Shown piece after piece: positions 44,591 through 57,460 of a DNA stretch of 64,000 nt (the stretch's first letter is position 1; each line of letters starts with the position of its first letter). The position numbers and the translations under genes were made by a program. Source of the DNA: Ophioderma brevispina (lineage: Eukaryota; Echinodermata; Ophiuroidea; Amphilepidida; Ophiodermatidae); the NCBI GenBank assembly GCA_023653785.1, contig JAMKCH010078496.1, positions 1 to 64,000 of the forward strand, written 5' to 3'. The notes below the pieces were generated by a model. It was not told the DNA's origin. It saw only the letters and a list, made by a program, of their open reading frames with translations, and ran no database searches.

Positions 44591-44940
44591 TCAGTTGCTA
44601 CGTTGAAATCCAAAAGGTTCGTACAATCTTCGCATGTTTATAATATATGCCCCCAAAAGCCAGCAAGAAAAACTAAGTCCAAAATATCTCGAGATAATAT
44701 GCTTGGCCATAATATATATTTGGTCGCCATGAGCTGTGGAGTACTCAGTTGCAAATTTGCCCACGGTTCTGTCTATGTCTCTTAAGCTGCTTTTGGAGGG
44801 TGCTGGTTTTTCTTCATTTGGTTCTTTGGGGATTGTTGGGGGGACCGGGAAAGCCAGTTTGAAGAGGATTGAATCGCTGCTTTGTAACATACCCTTGAGG
44901 AAATCCGCCCGTCATTCCAGAGCTGTGAAAGAACATCGAT
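44591..44940 (-). other. Possible but unassigned exon region
   Basis: Minus strand. A good acceptor (GATGTTCTTTCACAG) at about 44926 is followed in one frame by SGMTGGFPQGYVTKQRFNPLQ and then FPGPP. After a run of six C a second frame continues IPKEPNEEKPAPSKSSLRDI and on to a hydrophobic stretch. A frame change in the C-run would join them. Neither part matches a family that I recognise. It could equally be chance open frame in AT-rich DNA. Confidence 0.25.
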
Positions 44941-45296
44941 AATGATAATTTACAAACACTTACAATGACTAAGTTTCTCTTTACAAAATATTTAACTTTT
45001 AAGAGTTTAATTCCAAAAGACTAATACTGCTTTATTTTGATAGAATGATAATGTTACTTTGATGTGGTAAAATAATTTTATTTAATCCAAAATAGCTACA
45101 TCAAGTTCGTTCGCCATTTTGAACTTTGTATTTATAACTTAAGAGGCAAAATCGTATCTAAATCATCAAAGCATAAACCACAAAGAAGCACTATGGCGCT
45201 AGCGCCTTTTGATACAAACTCTTCCTAATTATGTTGTTTGTAATTTATATTTACTCAGAATTGTTTACTTTAACATATGTTTTTTTTTTTTTCAGG
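44941..45296. other. No feature recognised
   Basis: AT-rich sequence ending in a T-tract directly before the retrotransposon fragment. Confidence 0.3.
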
Positions 45297-46010
45297 GCTA
45301 TTACTGTACTTGGAGCTCTGCCCCACACCCAAGCTGGATTTCTAAGAGGTAAATCAGATGCAAGACTAGTTAATGGCACCGACACAGCCTTCCGGGAGAG
45401 GCAGAAATTTTGAGCAGTCTACATGGATCTGGCTACTGCGTGCGATGCAGTCTGGCATCGTGGTCTCTCCCCCGGGCTGTTCGAAGTCTTCCCTGTGTCA
45501 AGCTTGTCGGGTTCGTGATGCTGCTCATACGGGACTGGTCTTTCGTCATGGAGGCTTCAAACGGGCAAAGCAGTAGCGGGTACAGGCTTCTGCCCTGGAG
45601 CCCATGCAGTCTTTTCGAGTTTTTGCGTCTCAGGTGTGCCAAGGGGAGATTGTTCGCGGTGTGTCCCTGCGTGCCGACTTCGCTCTTGTGGCTGGCTGGT
45701 TCCTTGGGTCCTTGAAGTCATTGTTGCAGAGAGACCTATAACTCGGATTTGGCCGGTTTTCTTCTGCCGAGACGCTTGGGACTCGGCAGCCCCAGGGCCG
45801 TGGCTCTTTTTCACCTTGCATATCGGTGCACAAAGAGAGAACTTGATATCACTCTTTTGGGTTTTGGTATCCGCGCAACCCAACGTCGAAGTGCTGTTGT
45901 ATATAGAGAGGCCCGGGTCTTGGCTACATCATAGATACTGTGATTCTGCAAGTCCCCAAAAGGAAACCAAGCCTGATCAACCTGGAAGACGAAACTATCA
46001 CCGTTAAAGA
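45297..46010 (+). mobile_element. Non-LTR retrotransposon relic 4 (RT palm fragment)
   Basis: In shifting frames: LPHTQAGFLRGKS, motif-A-like YMDLATACDAVWHRGL at about 45430-45475, LVGFVMLLIRDWSFVMEASN, NGQSS-YRLL, then VVYREARV. The order matches relic 2 (EQAGFRHGRS, VDLTAAYDTVWHQGL, SDGQSSRLRRL). Motif C (YADD) was not found intact. Several overlapping open frames here on both strands are by-products of its higher GC content. Dead 5'- and 3'-truncated copy. Confidence 0.75.
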
Positions 46011-46614
46011 CGGATCTTCCCTTTGATTTTTGGACTTTAATTTAACGAACTAACTGTAATCATGTAAAATTATTAGTGTATTATACAGGTTAGTCAAAAA
46101 AAAAACTTGACCCTGATTTTGTTCCCCATTTTGATTTTCAAGCACATAATCTAACATATGTGGTATCAGTATCATCTGAAGCTTGAGTTATTATCTGTAA
46201 TTTGCTGCAAAGCTCATTCACATCGGTTAGGTATAGACCAGTTACAGTCGTTTGAATCAAGTATTCGGTTTTCTGCTCTGTCCACGATTCACATTACCAT
46301 TGCACGGCGCCGTGCATTCAAATTGGGAAGTCGTGGATTGGGAAAAGCGGAACCACTTGATTCAGACTGTAATCGGCCTATACACTTAACCGATTGGAAT
46401 TATTTTTGTGTGCAGTAAATTAAAGCTAAATGAAATAGGCCTTTTCATGATACCACCTATGTTCTTAGATATTTTTATTTAAAAACTCAAATGCGGACAC
46501 AACCAGGGGCATTTTTTTTACTCACCCGTAAATATCATACGTACTTCAATAGGTCTGGATATACGTTATGTTCATTATAAAAGTCATCTTTTACAAAAAT
46601 GTAAATAATCTTAC
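46011..46614. other. No feature recognised
   Basis: Region contains gttacagtcgtttgaatcaagtattcgg and a loosely inverted ccacttgattcagactgtaa about 100 bp on (46240-46375): a possible old foldback. No exon. Confidence 0.35.
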
Positions 46615-46689
46615 CCATCAGGTCCAAAAAGCCATTCCCGATCTGAAAGTGGGGAACGTGTTTGGCTGGTTCGCTTGCGATTGCGTATG
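46615..46689 (-). CDS. Possible 75-nt upstream exon of the LDLa gene
   Basis: Minus strand with acceptor AAATCTGTCTTCAG and donor GTAAGATT. In phase 1-1, as used by the other exons, it reads YAIASEPAKHVPHFQIGNGF then LDLM and would join the 43.1-kb LDLa exon as LDLM-V-PCEEGDFLC. In phase 2-2 it reads IRNRKRTSQTRSPLSDREWL and could instead join the region at 44.9 kb (GPDG-SGMTGG). Both frames are open in so short an exon, so the assignment rests on splice sites and phase only. Confidence 0.35.
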
Positions 46690-47317
46690 CTGAAGACAGA
46701 TTTGATTTACAATAGGAAAAGTGTTAATATCTACCTATTCTAATCCAGTACCCACGTGTCCATTCTCAATTTGTTCTAGTTCACATTTGTTTCTTTCTCC
46801 CACCAAACAATCGTTGTTTAAATTTTAATTAAAAAAAATGTGTTTAATTTGATTTTGAACCAAGGTTGGGTGATGATAATGGTTAACAATAGTTGTTTAA
46901 AGATTGCGAGTTTTTTCAAAATGTTTTTAAAACTATACAAAATACAACTTTGTTAAGACAAAATTTTAAATAACACACACTGAACAATGTGTTTAACACT
47001 TAAACCACACACTTTAAACAGCACTCTTATTAAACAGCAAATTTTTAACAGTGTTTTTAACAGTGATAACAGTCTTGTAAGTTGTTTAAGTCGTAGTGAT
47101 ATAATTATGATCACGATTAGGCAAGCTGTAAAAAATTTGTCAAAGTTTCCAAACAAAAATTTAACTCATTTATCAATTTCTTTTAGAGAATTGATTATTC
47201 CGGCGTCTCCCTTTATATTTGATTGTGTGGGTAGTACTGGGCGAGTTTTGAAGCTCATATATAATTTCAAATACAATATATAAATCTCTTTTTTTTTTAT
47301 TTACTTAGTGTACAGTG
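46690..47317. other. No feature recognised
   Basis: 'tgtttaa'-rich sequence (46800-47070: repeated gtttttaa/ttaaaca words), loosely self-complementary; no gene. Confidence 0.35.
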
Positions 47318-47530
47318 CTGGTTCAAATGGAGATTCCCGATGAAGCGCGGCTCGATTTTCAAACAATCGTTGTTTTTTTGCATATACATACTGCTTGTCC
47401 AATTGAAAATTAAATTCCGATTCACCTCTACTTTGTAATTAGGCATTTTTTAAGGTGGACGCGCTTAATTTCTAGATGACTATTTTTAATACTATACACA
47501 AAATGTAATTTCGAAACCTCTGAGTCCGCC
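47318..47530. repeat. Interspersed repeat R5, copy 2 (partial)
   Basis: Direct match to the middle and end of 47968-48340 and of 42080-42385 (gatgaagcgcggctcgattttcaaacaa, ttttttgcatatacat, gattcacctctactttg-aatta). Confidence 0.7.
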
Positions 47531-47967
47531 TTAACGACATGTGAACAGACATGTTTCCACCGGTGTGACATAAGAACACACTATAAAGAGTTGTCCAATT
47601 CCAACCGTGCAAGTACAATTTGCGCGCCCCGTTGTACATCTTCTTTGTATTCAAAAGGTCATGCTTATGAGGCGCCATCGCGTTTTACACCAGTCAGTAC
47701 TATGTGAACTTCAATAATTTGTTCCGCTTTACGAGCATGGGATCCACGGGTAACGTTAACCATTGTTTTGTAATAATTTTGGGTAGCAGAAAAACTACCC
47801 TATCATGTAACTATATATTCAAGTTATTTGTACAGTTGATTTTCTAAAACAAACGGTTGAAAGTTGCCATCCAATTATGTTTTGTAATTGTAAGATACAT
47901 TGCAAATCTATTTGTTTCGCTGTTTATAAATTATCAGTGAACAAACGTTTTGTGATGTGACTTTAAA
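47531..47967. other. Spacer, no feature
   Basis: No gene or repeat supported. Confidence 0.3.
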
Positions 47968-48340
47968 CGCTGAATCAGAGATTTTTCCGATGAGGGCGCA
48001 CTCAATTTTCAAACAAATCGCTTTTTTTTTTGCATATACCTATGCTTTGTTCCATATACTAATCATTGTGTGAAGTAACTAAGCTCAATTCGAAATCCTC
48101 CTATAGGAATCACAAATTTGTTATAAAATTCCGGATGCGGAATTTTTGTTAACACGGTATCTTATGCACTGTTATACTGTGATTATACTGCTTACTGCAT
48201 GAAAACGAAAAATCCAATTTCATCTCTAACTTTGGAATTAAGCGTTTTAGGTTGACTATCTTTTCTTCTAGATTACTTTTTTAATTACTACAACAAAAAA
48301 TACATTCGAAATCTTGAGTCTGCCTTTTTAAGTTAAAATG
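47968..48340. repeat. Interspersed repeat R5, copy 3
   Basis: Longest copy: starts cgctgaatcagagatttttc-cgatgagggcgcactc and ends tacattcgaaatcttgagtctgcc. No coding capacity. Confidence 0.7.
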
Positions 48341-49319
48341 ACCATGCTTTATTGCGAAGTACCACGCCAATTGCTTTCTAATATATATGAATATTAGGAC
48401 CATTGAAGGTCTAGTCATCACTGATCACAAGACGTTAGCCAGTGCCCATTTCTGTAATTCATCTAAACATCCATTGCATGTGACTTGCCAGAGTCCTGCA
48501 CAACTGTGTTTGATGGCTTCTATGCCGAATCCAAATCTGATAATGCCATCTAATCATCCTATTGATCATGGAATCAAAAGGAATATCGTTCATTTTGATT
48601 AATATTTCCCCGAAGTAAATCAATTGTTCCACTATAAATACTACTAAATATTTACTAATTTTCCCATTTAAGTGGGTATGGTACATGATTGTAAAGGTTG
48701 CACTTTTCATGAAAATTGAATAAAATGCCTTAATGTTTGCACATTTTTGGGTAAAATATGTTCATTAGGCCAATTTAAGAGCAATAATTGGCCTCACTTG
48801 TGTTTGTTGCTTATAGAAACATATCTGAAATGTTCAGATTGTTCCTGGTGTTTTAAAAAAAATACCATTTTTGGATATTTTTGGCGAAAATATCTAATTA
48901 GGATAATAAGGGATCTCAAATGGACTCTGGTGGCTGCAAAATTTCTGTTCTGTGAATTTATTCAGAGAAAATCTGCATTTGCAGGAATAATAGTGTGTAC
49001 GTTTCTCCTAAAAGTACAGCTATATTATAAAATGGTCAAAATGGTTATTTTCCTTTTTCATGAAAAACACAACATTTAAAACAAAATTTCCCTCCAAAAT
49101 GACTCAATTATTTGGTAAACATGGTAAAAAAAACCAAAAAACATAAATAATTTTGCAATGTTTTAATAATCGCATATGAGTGCAACAATTCCGTAACTGA
49201 ACATTTTTGGTGAAATTAGTTATTTATATATTATAAAAGAGGTCATTACGCATAATTTGAATAACATTTCATGTACAGTCTCAATTTATTGAAGAGTTAT
49301 AAAGCTAAATAGGCCTATT
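48341..49319. other. No feature recognised
   Basis: AT-rich sequence; no splice-bounded exon or repeat supported. Confidence 0.3.
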
Positions 49320-50015
49320 CGTCGCACTGAAATGAATTTCTGTTGATTGCAACAAAGTCGTCACGGTAGATAACGACTTTGTTACCCTACACGGGAAAAC
49401 TAGTATGTTCGATACGAACTTTTATTTTAGGTACACGAATGGTTTTTAAAAAGGTGTATTAGCAAAAAATAATTATCCAATTTTGTTGGTCAAATGCATT
49501 TTCCATTTTTTAACCCAGTATGCTAATTTTGCCCAAACCTTAAAAAAACATATAAAAATGTAGTTGCGGACCTTTTTATACTCATAATTCCGCTCCGTAC
49601 TTTTTAAGTACAAAAGTAAATGAATAAGCATATTTAACATACCAATATTTCAAGTATAAGGCTCAATATTTTGGATAGTTATTAGGATAATTAGGCATAA
49701 TTATGTGTAGATCCGACTTTGTTGCACTCAAAATTGAATTTCTGTTGAGTGCAACAAAGTCGTAACTGGTTTATACGACTTTGTTGCATCGACACGGGAA
49801 ATCGTGTGTGTAGTTATGCCACTTTAATTGGCTAATTACTTCTTAATTAGTCGATTTAAGTGGGAATAAAATATTCATAATATATTTAAAATAAAAAAGT
49901 ACATTTTCATTGTGTGTAAGATTTATTTTCATTCGAAAAGTCACAAAAGAATGAAACACAAAAATGCTTCTCCTGTAAAATCATGAAAATGTAGATACGA
50001 CTTTGTTGCACTCAC
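49320..50015. repeat. Cluster of 'acgactttgttgca' inverted and direct repeats
   Basis: The 14-mer or its inverse occurs about six times (near 49349, 49373, 49715, 49757, 49775, 49998). Two similar blocks, gaatttctgttga-tgcaacaaagtcgt followed by acgactttgtt and cacgggaaa, lie about 407 bp apart (49325-49400 and 49732-49805). They are likely ends or internal repeats of a small element. Confidence 0.6.
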
Positions 50016-50253
50016 ATGCCGATATAATCTGCACGTACTTATATTAGGAACATAACCTAAAAACAATGAAGTGTATCGTTTAGATTCTGTACCTATTTTT
50101 GTTTTGAAAGGGGACACTACCGCGGTGCCATGGCAAAATAAAGAAAATAAAAGACTTGACCTTTGACATTTGTTCTCCAAATGACTTATGTGCGAGTACA
50201 AAAATTGGAATAACTTTACAACTAAATGTCTGATTTCAACATTTTGAAGTGTA
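50016..50253. other. Spacer, no feature
   Basis: Nothing assigned. Confidence 0.3.
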
Positions 50254-51126
50254 GTTGGGTCATTTGGAGCAATTCCGTGACCGTGGAGAGCAGAGCATCA
50301 TTTCTCAGTGGATTTGTCTTTAATGAAGGTTAATTAACAAATTTAGCGGGGTGCCCCTCGTGAAAGTGTGGGCGGAATCTAGAAGGGGGGATTCGTAATG
50401 CAGGGGCCAAAAGTGAAAAATGCATGGACTGCTGTAAAAAGGTAACCAACGTTTTCGTCTTATTACAAGGATAAAAAAAGGTATAGTTTGTACTACTTAC
50501 AACTTATGGTTACGGAGATATGACACAAAAATCAAATGTCAAATGTCATCATGAATGGTTAAATCTTAAATATTGCTCCGATTTCTTCAAAAATGGGCTC
50601 AAATTGTTCATCTTTCCTCAGAGACTGCAATAGAAACATTTTGCACCGTATTTTTTTAAAATTTGGAGATCAATGGGGTTGACCTTGTTTGCCATTTGTT
50701 TATCTCGATAAACAAATACAAATGAGAGTGTCAACTACTTTTGTTGTAATCTCTGACAAAAATGTTAACAATTTGAGACAATTTTTTAAAGAAATCGGTG
50801 CAATATTAAAGATTTAACCTTTGGTAATGACCTTTGACATTTGACGAATTTTGTCTTATACCTCGGTAACCATACCTTGTGGGTAGTACAAACTATACTT
50901 TTTTAATCCTTGTAACAAGAAGATCACTTTGGTTCTCTGTTTACAGCAATCCAAGTATTTTTCATTTTTGTCCCCTGTATCATGAATCCCCCCCTCCTGG
51001 ATTCCGTCCACACTTTCTCAAGGGGCACCCCGCTAAATTTGTTAATTAACCGTCATAGAAGACAAATCCACTGAGAAGTGATGCTCTGCTCTCCACGGTC
51101 ACATAATTACCCCCAAATGACCCAAC
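50254..51126. mobile_element. 873-bp foldback element with TA target duplication
   Basis: Starts GTTGGGTCATTTGG and ends CCAAATGACCCAAC, flanked by TA (50252-50253, 51127-51128). Arms pair almost throughout: gtggagagcagagcatca, caaatttagcggggtgcccc, gaaagtgtggg-ggaatc, tatagtttgtacta, aatattg-ccgatttctt. The loop lies near 50660-50730. Non-coding. The tatagtttgtacta word also occurs at 61389, so relatives may exist elsewhere. Confidence 0.85.
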
Positions 51127-54100
51127 TAGTGTTCTGAGTTGCTGAGGAGCCTCTGTTTTACATTAAATACACTTTCAACCCACCGATGCAGACACTAATT
51201 GTCGCCTGAACTACCTATCTTTTTCTTCGGAACCGCATAGCCATTGTTACAGTCCATGCAGTTGAAAAGAATATCAGATGTTATCATCGCCCAGTTTAGA
51301 TTGAGCGGGCCTCAGGAATGTGAACAAAACTCATGGTAGATTATGTTGCTTGGTAAGCTGAGACCTAGCATCTTTGTGCAGAACCAAGATCCATAACTTA
51401 TTGCTGGAAATCATTTCTATTCAATTTACCACCATGATATAAAAGAAGGAGGTCTAGCGATGTATGCTAACAACGCGGTAAATTTAATAAAAATAGGATT
51501 ACGCGGCAAGTTACTGTAAGTTAATTTTTGTTTCCGCGCAAAAATGTTAGGTCACAGTTTGCCAAACAACTTTCTTTCGTGATTTTTGTTCATCTTTGTT
51601 TCCATTTTGGAAAAAAAAATGATGAAATATATGGTCAAGGTTTATTGTACGCACAGTAGAAGCCTAAGGTTTATTTATTCGTGAAAGAAGACAAGACTTG
51701 TATCTTGTGCTTTGCGTCATGAAAAAATAGTTCAATCTTAATCGGGGTGGTGATAGCACGTAAAATTTGTTCAACTGCATGGGTAATAACAATGGCCCTG
51801 TACTTCCAGATAAAAAAAAATAATGTGAAGTTCTTTATCCTCTGCACACCGATCGGATTTACTGGATATCAACAGTGCTATTATTTGCAGCATGGTGTAC
51901 ATCTACTGGCCACTGATATTTAGGGAATGAAATTGTGATGACATTTTATTCTTTTTTAAACAAATCTGCAACTTTTGGATTTGACATACTCCAGTTTATT
52001 GAAAGGTATAATATTAATAATAACCTGTCTAGAAATGAGTTACTTCGCCGATATATGTAATCAAAGACCTTATGCAAGCATCTTTCTCTCTTTGATCCCA
52101 CGGAGTATGAGCATTTTTAGGAAGGGGGAATTAACAGGGATGAAACACTCGTCTAACCAGGCCTTTCGTATAACAAGTCTAAACTTGTTTTCAGCATTTA
52201 TTAGCCAACTACCTATAGATATAATATTGAATGTGTTTGGTATTTGATCATTCAAAAATCAATAAATGTTTATCATAAATACAGGAAACTATGAAAAAAT
52301 TACTTGTATTTCCTACCTGCCTACAGACATGTAATGAGTGTGTCTTGTAACAAACTGACGTTCATTATTTACACCAATATTCAAAGTTAAAAGAAGTAAA
52401 TTAATTTGTGACATCATAGAGAAATAATAATAATAATCATAATAATAATTTCCTTAGAATTACACTTAGGGGGGAATTTGAATGATTATTAGGCTATAAT
52501 GAGCTCTTATTATTATTTAGATTAATTAATATTCATATTCTTTGTTAGTCTAGTGGATTACCTTTAATTTGCATAAATTAATATTCATATTCTTTGACGG
52601 AATAAAGCGCAAACAAAAGATAACGTTCAGGGAAACGAAATTTCCCCCTAACGTATTAATTAGTGCATAAGAAAGGCGAATTTCCCCCTAACCCATACAT
52701 AAGCATATAATCATAATAATATTAATAATAACGATAATATTCTCACTTCAAATGAGGTGGCAAGGCACCCATTTATTTCTCTTGTGACATCATGTTTTTA
52801 CTGAATGTACACAACTATAGTTTGAATTGTAATTGCTCTCCCATACGTTTTTTAAAAAGAACCTTTTTGCTATACATATTTCATTTTCACACACGGTCAA
52901 AGAAATATTTGAATCTATTATATTGCACTATCCAATTCACATTATCTCAAGTGCTTTTGTATTTCATGCAATTTCTATACATCTTATCTAAATATAATTA
53001 TGGAAAGCAGTTCCGACCTTTTGCGTCTGATTTTACATTATCTGAGCTTTATACACTGCGTATGTGCCGAGAACAATCAACACATTACAAAATCGTTGTA
53101 TGTCTTGTGCAGATCATTGCCATAAATTAACAATTCCTGATCGAAGTGTTACTAAACAGTTCTTTCCAACGATTCCAAAATAGTTTATCTAACAGTCTAT
53201 AAAGGAATGTATGTAATCATCAATTACATTACATGTGTTGCAAATATAATAAAAAATGCATTTATATGGCGCTCTACAGAGAATACAGAGGTTTAATGGT
53301 CAGACATTTTGTTATGTCGTTATAGGTCAAATAATATTTCATATTCATAACTAAACGAATAATTTGAAACTGTTTTCAACTAAAATGGAGGTATTATGGT
53401 ATCTTCTCTTTATAGTTCTATATGTTTGATATGTTATTATGTGATGATTTTCCCGTATAATTTTCATGTAAAAAATAATTATATGGAGGGATATTTCTTT
53501 AACTATTGTCACATTATTTTAACTCTCATCTTATCAAGCCTTTTTTGTGACACGGTTGGGTGATGGCTTATGCCAGGAATTCGTTTAAAAGCACCCGATG
53601 CTCATGATTGTGATATTATGCTCCTCTTTTTTCAATTGATACGAAAATAACTACCAACATACCTATTATGACGTTAGAATGACGTCATAAAATCTGCGAG
53701 TATAGGTAAAGTTGTCTCTTTTGACAGAAAATAGGGCAAAATCCAATGTTGTGATAAAAAGGTATAGGAATTATTTTCGTTTCTAAAATAATGGCAATTG
53801 ACGAATTTTACATAAACACAAAGTTTTAGTGTCACAGAATAATTATTTTCAATAAATGTACCATTTTTTTTTCTTCGGTGGCATCCCTCCCCCTCGCAAC
53901 CCTTCGACTTTGACGGCATACCCTTACCCCGGCGGAGGTGCTATGGAAGTTTTTTTTTTTTTTTTATTATTTACGAAAGCTTTGGCACTTAGCGTACCGG
54001 ATGAAAGTTCTTTATGGTGGTGGTAAATATCCCATCCCTTATTAAGACGAAGGTTAAAATTGCATGAATGATTTTCGTTTTTAAAAATTCACCAATTGAA

Positions 54101-56540
54101 GTTAACATATTTTGTTAATTATTTTCTGGGTAATGTATGTATTCATTTAATTAAATATAGTAACTGAATGTACTCTAAATTAGAATGAACAAAAATACTT
54201 CTTAAGAAATCTACTGAATATGTTGTCCTGTGTTTCCATTTTGGGGGGGGGGGCAGCTAGCCTATATATCATGGACAAATAGAAATTAATTGCGTTATAT
54301 TTCTTAATTTAAAATACTATAAATCAACAGAATCTAAACATACCAAGTGCTTCTGGTAAGAGTTGGGCTGTATCGTCAAATTAGATTTAAAAAGTTAAAT
54401 TGAATTTGGCGTCATGGAATATCAAAGAGAACGAGTACAGTTATTGTATTTCGTAATAAGTTTGCCTTTTAAATCATTAATAGTAAAATTGATCCAAATG
54501 TCGTATGTTCGTAACATATTGATGTAAACTTAAGTGGGAAAGTTTTCACCTGTGTCAATAAGTTTGTATGTAAAAAATGATGGTTGTTCGTATTGAATTT
54601 ATGTACAATTTAATGAGCTGAGGAACAATTTTAATTTTATTCACTTGTGAATGGTTTAACTAATTGTCAGTGTTTAACAACATTCATATGGTTCCTTATT
54701 ATTATTATCATTATTTTAATTAACTTAACCTCTTTACAGGTATAAAGTATGGATTTCGTAAGTGATGATGATGGATTTATTCCAATATTTGGTTATTTGT
54801 TTCATAAAACTCGCTTATAATATGGTTTACAAACTGCAGTTTATTCCATATATTACATCAACATTGCATTTCAACAACAATTGGGTCTTTAACGAATATG
54901 ACGGAGTTATATGGCCTCCATTTTGCTGATTTAGGAAACTCTCAAAAGTATTATTTCCTACAATTTTATTTGAGAAAGATTTTTCAAAGGAAAAAACACT
55001 TTGTTTACTATAAAAGACGAGAAAAGGGGGAAAAAAAACCCCTAGTTTGTTTTGTAAGTGCACCTGTTTAGATTGCACAATAGGGAAGTGGGGAATTCCC
55101 CAAGGATGATAAACCTAGAAACTGTTTATGTTTTGCGATCAAACATTGAGAATCAGGGAATTTCCCCATAGAGTGTTATTTATATGAAGTGATGTAAATC
55201 GGGTGGGGTGATGAATTACGATTGTTCAGCTAGTGTAGTTGTAAGGTTATGTTTTATGCATGAGAATGAATCGATTATTGTAGAAAGGGGATCTATCTGT
55301 GAGTAGTTTAAATACTATCACTGGAGACGTCCTGCCAGCATCCACTACTAACAAAAGTTGATGTAGCTAGAAGATATAGTTTTCTCGCATCTTAAGGAGC
55401 AGACATGTAAAGTACTTGGTGCCAGGATATATAATTTCCATGTGAGAAGTTGCTGTAGTATCTACTGTCGTCTTGAAGCCGAAAGTGCTGGGAATCAAAA
55501 TAGGATTCCACAATTGTGGACAGATAGAATCGTGGTGGATATCGTGGACTGAGCTTATACTGTGGATGATGTCGTCGAGGGGACTTAATTTAACCTTGTC
55601 GTCTTGAACGCTGGACAAACGTTTATCTTCAGGACTGGAAGATTCCCATGGAATATACTTACTGAAGAGTTAAATTATGTGAACTTTGCCTACTGTCATT
55701 TTGGAGTCGCTGTGAGGACATATACATCGTTGAACTGCAACGCCTTAAACATAGGATACGAGAAACTCTTTATAAGTATAATCTTAATTGTTGTAATTAC
55801 TGTGATTTTTTGGGACCTACCAAATTCTGGAACCAAATCAAGTTAAAGATCATTAAAACTGTTTATTATATATAATTTAGATCATTGTGCACAAGGCTCA
55901 TTTATTTGTGTTTGAATGAAAGGTATTTCTTGACCTTAGACGTCTACGAGACGTCATAACACGAGGCCATGGAAGTATGATCACGACGACATACTCTACC
56001 ACATACCTTGCCCGGTGAATGGATCGAGTTGATCGATTCCGTCTCCATATCCATTTCAGAAATTAAGACCCAATACTGATTTGACCACCAATCTTGTAAT
56101 CCATTTTGTAATCAAGACATTTTCTCACCAAACAAATTAGATTTGCCTCTCATGAGAATAATTGTTCCCGTCTAAAATTATCCCAAATGATTTGTTGGCG
56201 CCCGCGTGTTATATTTGGTTAGGTGTGATGTAATGTACATAAGGGTTGCAGCGTGCGAAGTACTTGTTTAACTTTTAGACTCTTTACAGTCAAATTGTGT
56301 ATCTTACAATAATTGCGTGGCAAAGAGTGAAATTTTTTTGTGCTTTGGACAGCCTTAGCGAACCTGATTGTTTATTTTTATCGTAAGGGCGGATAGATAA
56401 CTTTTAATTATTTTGGCGGATAAGTGGGTCGCAAGGAAAACATTTGTCATTGTGTGTGTATGTTATGCGCACTTGTTGTGTGTTTTGGTGTATGTGCGTG
56501 CGTATTTTTTGCGGTGTGCACTTTTCATTATCTCTGTATA
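51127..56540. other. 5.4 kb with no supported gene
   Basis: AT-rich intergenic or intronic sequence. Small items only: an ATA/TAA-rich cluster at 52425-52450; an attaatattcatattctttg duplication (52527 and 52580); a gaaatttccccctaac duplication (52639, 52679); T(21) at about 53949; G(10) near 54243. Open frames of 80-112 codons at 51975, 52792 and elsewhere lack any domain. Confidence 0.35.
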
Positions 56541-57225
56541 GACTACTGATGCTGCTACTGCTGCTTGCTAATCTACTCCTCACTACTACTACTACTACTA
56601 TTACTCACCTACTGCTACTACTACTACTACTACTACTGCTTCTACTGCTGACTACTACTATACTGCTACTATTGCTACTACTAATACAGCTACTTTCTAC
56701 TACTAACTACCTACTACTATAACTACTACTACGAGCTACTGCTACTGCTACTACTACTACTACTGTACTACTGCTACTACTGCTACCACTACTACTTCTA
56801 CTGCTACTAACTACGACTAGCTACTATACTACTACTACTACGTACTACTACTACACTACTACTCTACTACTACTACTACTACTAGCTACTACTACTTCTA
56901 CTACTACTACTACTACTACTATTACTAATACTACTGCTACTGCACGTGCTACTACTACTACTACTTGCTACTATGCTAACTATGACTACTTTTCACTAAT
57001 ACTTCTACTGCTACTAAGAATACTGGTACTACTACTACTACTACTTACTACTACTACTACTACTACTAAATAATACGACTACTACGACTAACTACTACTA
57101 CTACTACTACACTACTACTACTACTACATTACTATTATACTGCTACTGCTACTGCTGCGCTGCTGCTGCTACTGCTACCGCTACCGCTGCTGCTGCTACT
57201 ACTGCTACTTCTAGACCAGAATACC
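56541..57225. repeat. Long CTA/CTG triplet microsatellite
   Basis: About 680 bp of (CTA)n with CTG, CTT and ATA interruptions, ending in CTG/CCG triplets. Frames through it encode Leu or Thr runs and are artefacts. Confidence 0.95.
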
Positions 57226-57232
57226 GCTACTC

Positions 57233-57448
57233 CATGGATCAATTGGAATGGCAAATGAATCATTGAAAGCACCCCGTCTTTCCCGGATGGGGGACTTTAA
57301 GGCCGGCGGCCCGGTAAAGAGAGCCACACTGTACAGGTACAATCGCAGCCAGTTGTCGAATAAGAGTGGGTGAAAACCCCTGACTGTGCCCATTCCGCGA
57401 CAGGATCAATAGGGGCCAGGTTAGGAGCGTCCGTATCATGGATACATG
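57233..57448 (+). mobile_element. SINE family S1 relic (body only)
   Basis: Matches the body of the SINE at 22975-23190: ccatgg-tca-ttggaat, gaaagca-cccgtc-tt, cgcag-ca-ttgtcgaataagagt, aaaacccctgactgt, gttaggagcgtccgtat-atggataca. The tRNA head and poly(A) are missing; it is truncated by the CTA tract on one side and by the M2 element on the other. Confidence 0.8.
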
Positions 57449-57460
57449 CGGCCACCGGGA

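Noticed and set aside
51190..51290. Minus-strand reading NCMDCNNGYAVPKKK as a cysteine-rich exon
   Set aside because: No convincing acceptor upstream, weak donor and a nearby stop; too short to tell from chance.
56444..56722. Leu/Thr-rich open frame
   Set aside because: Translation of the CTA microsatellite.
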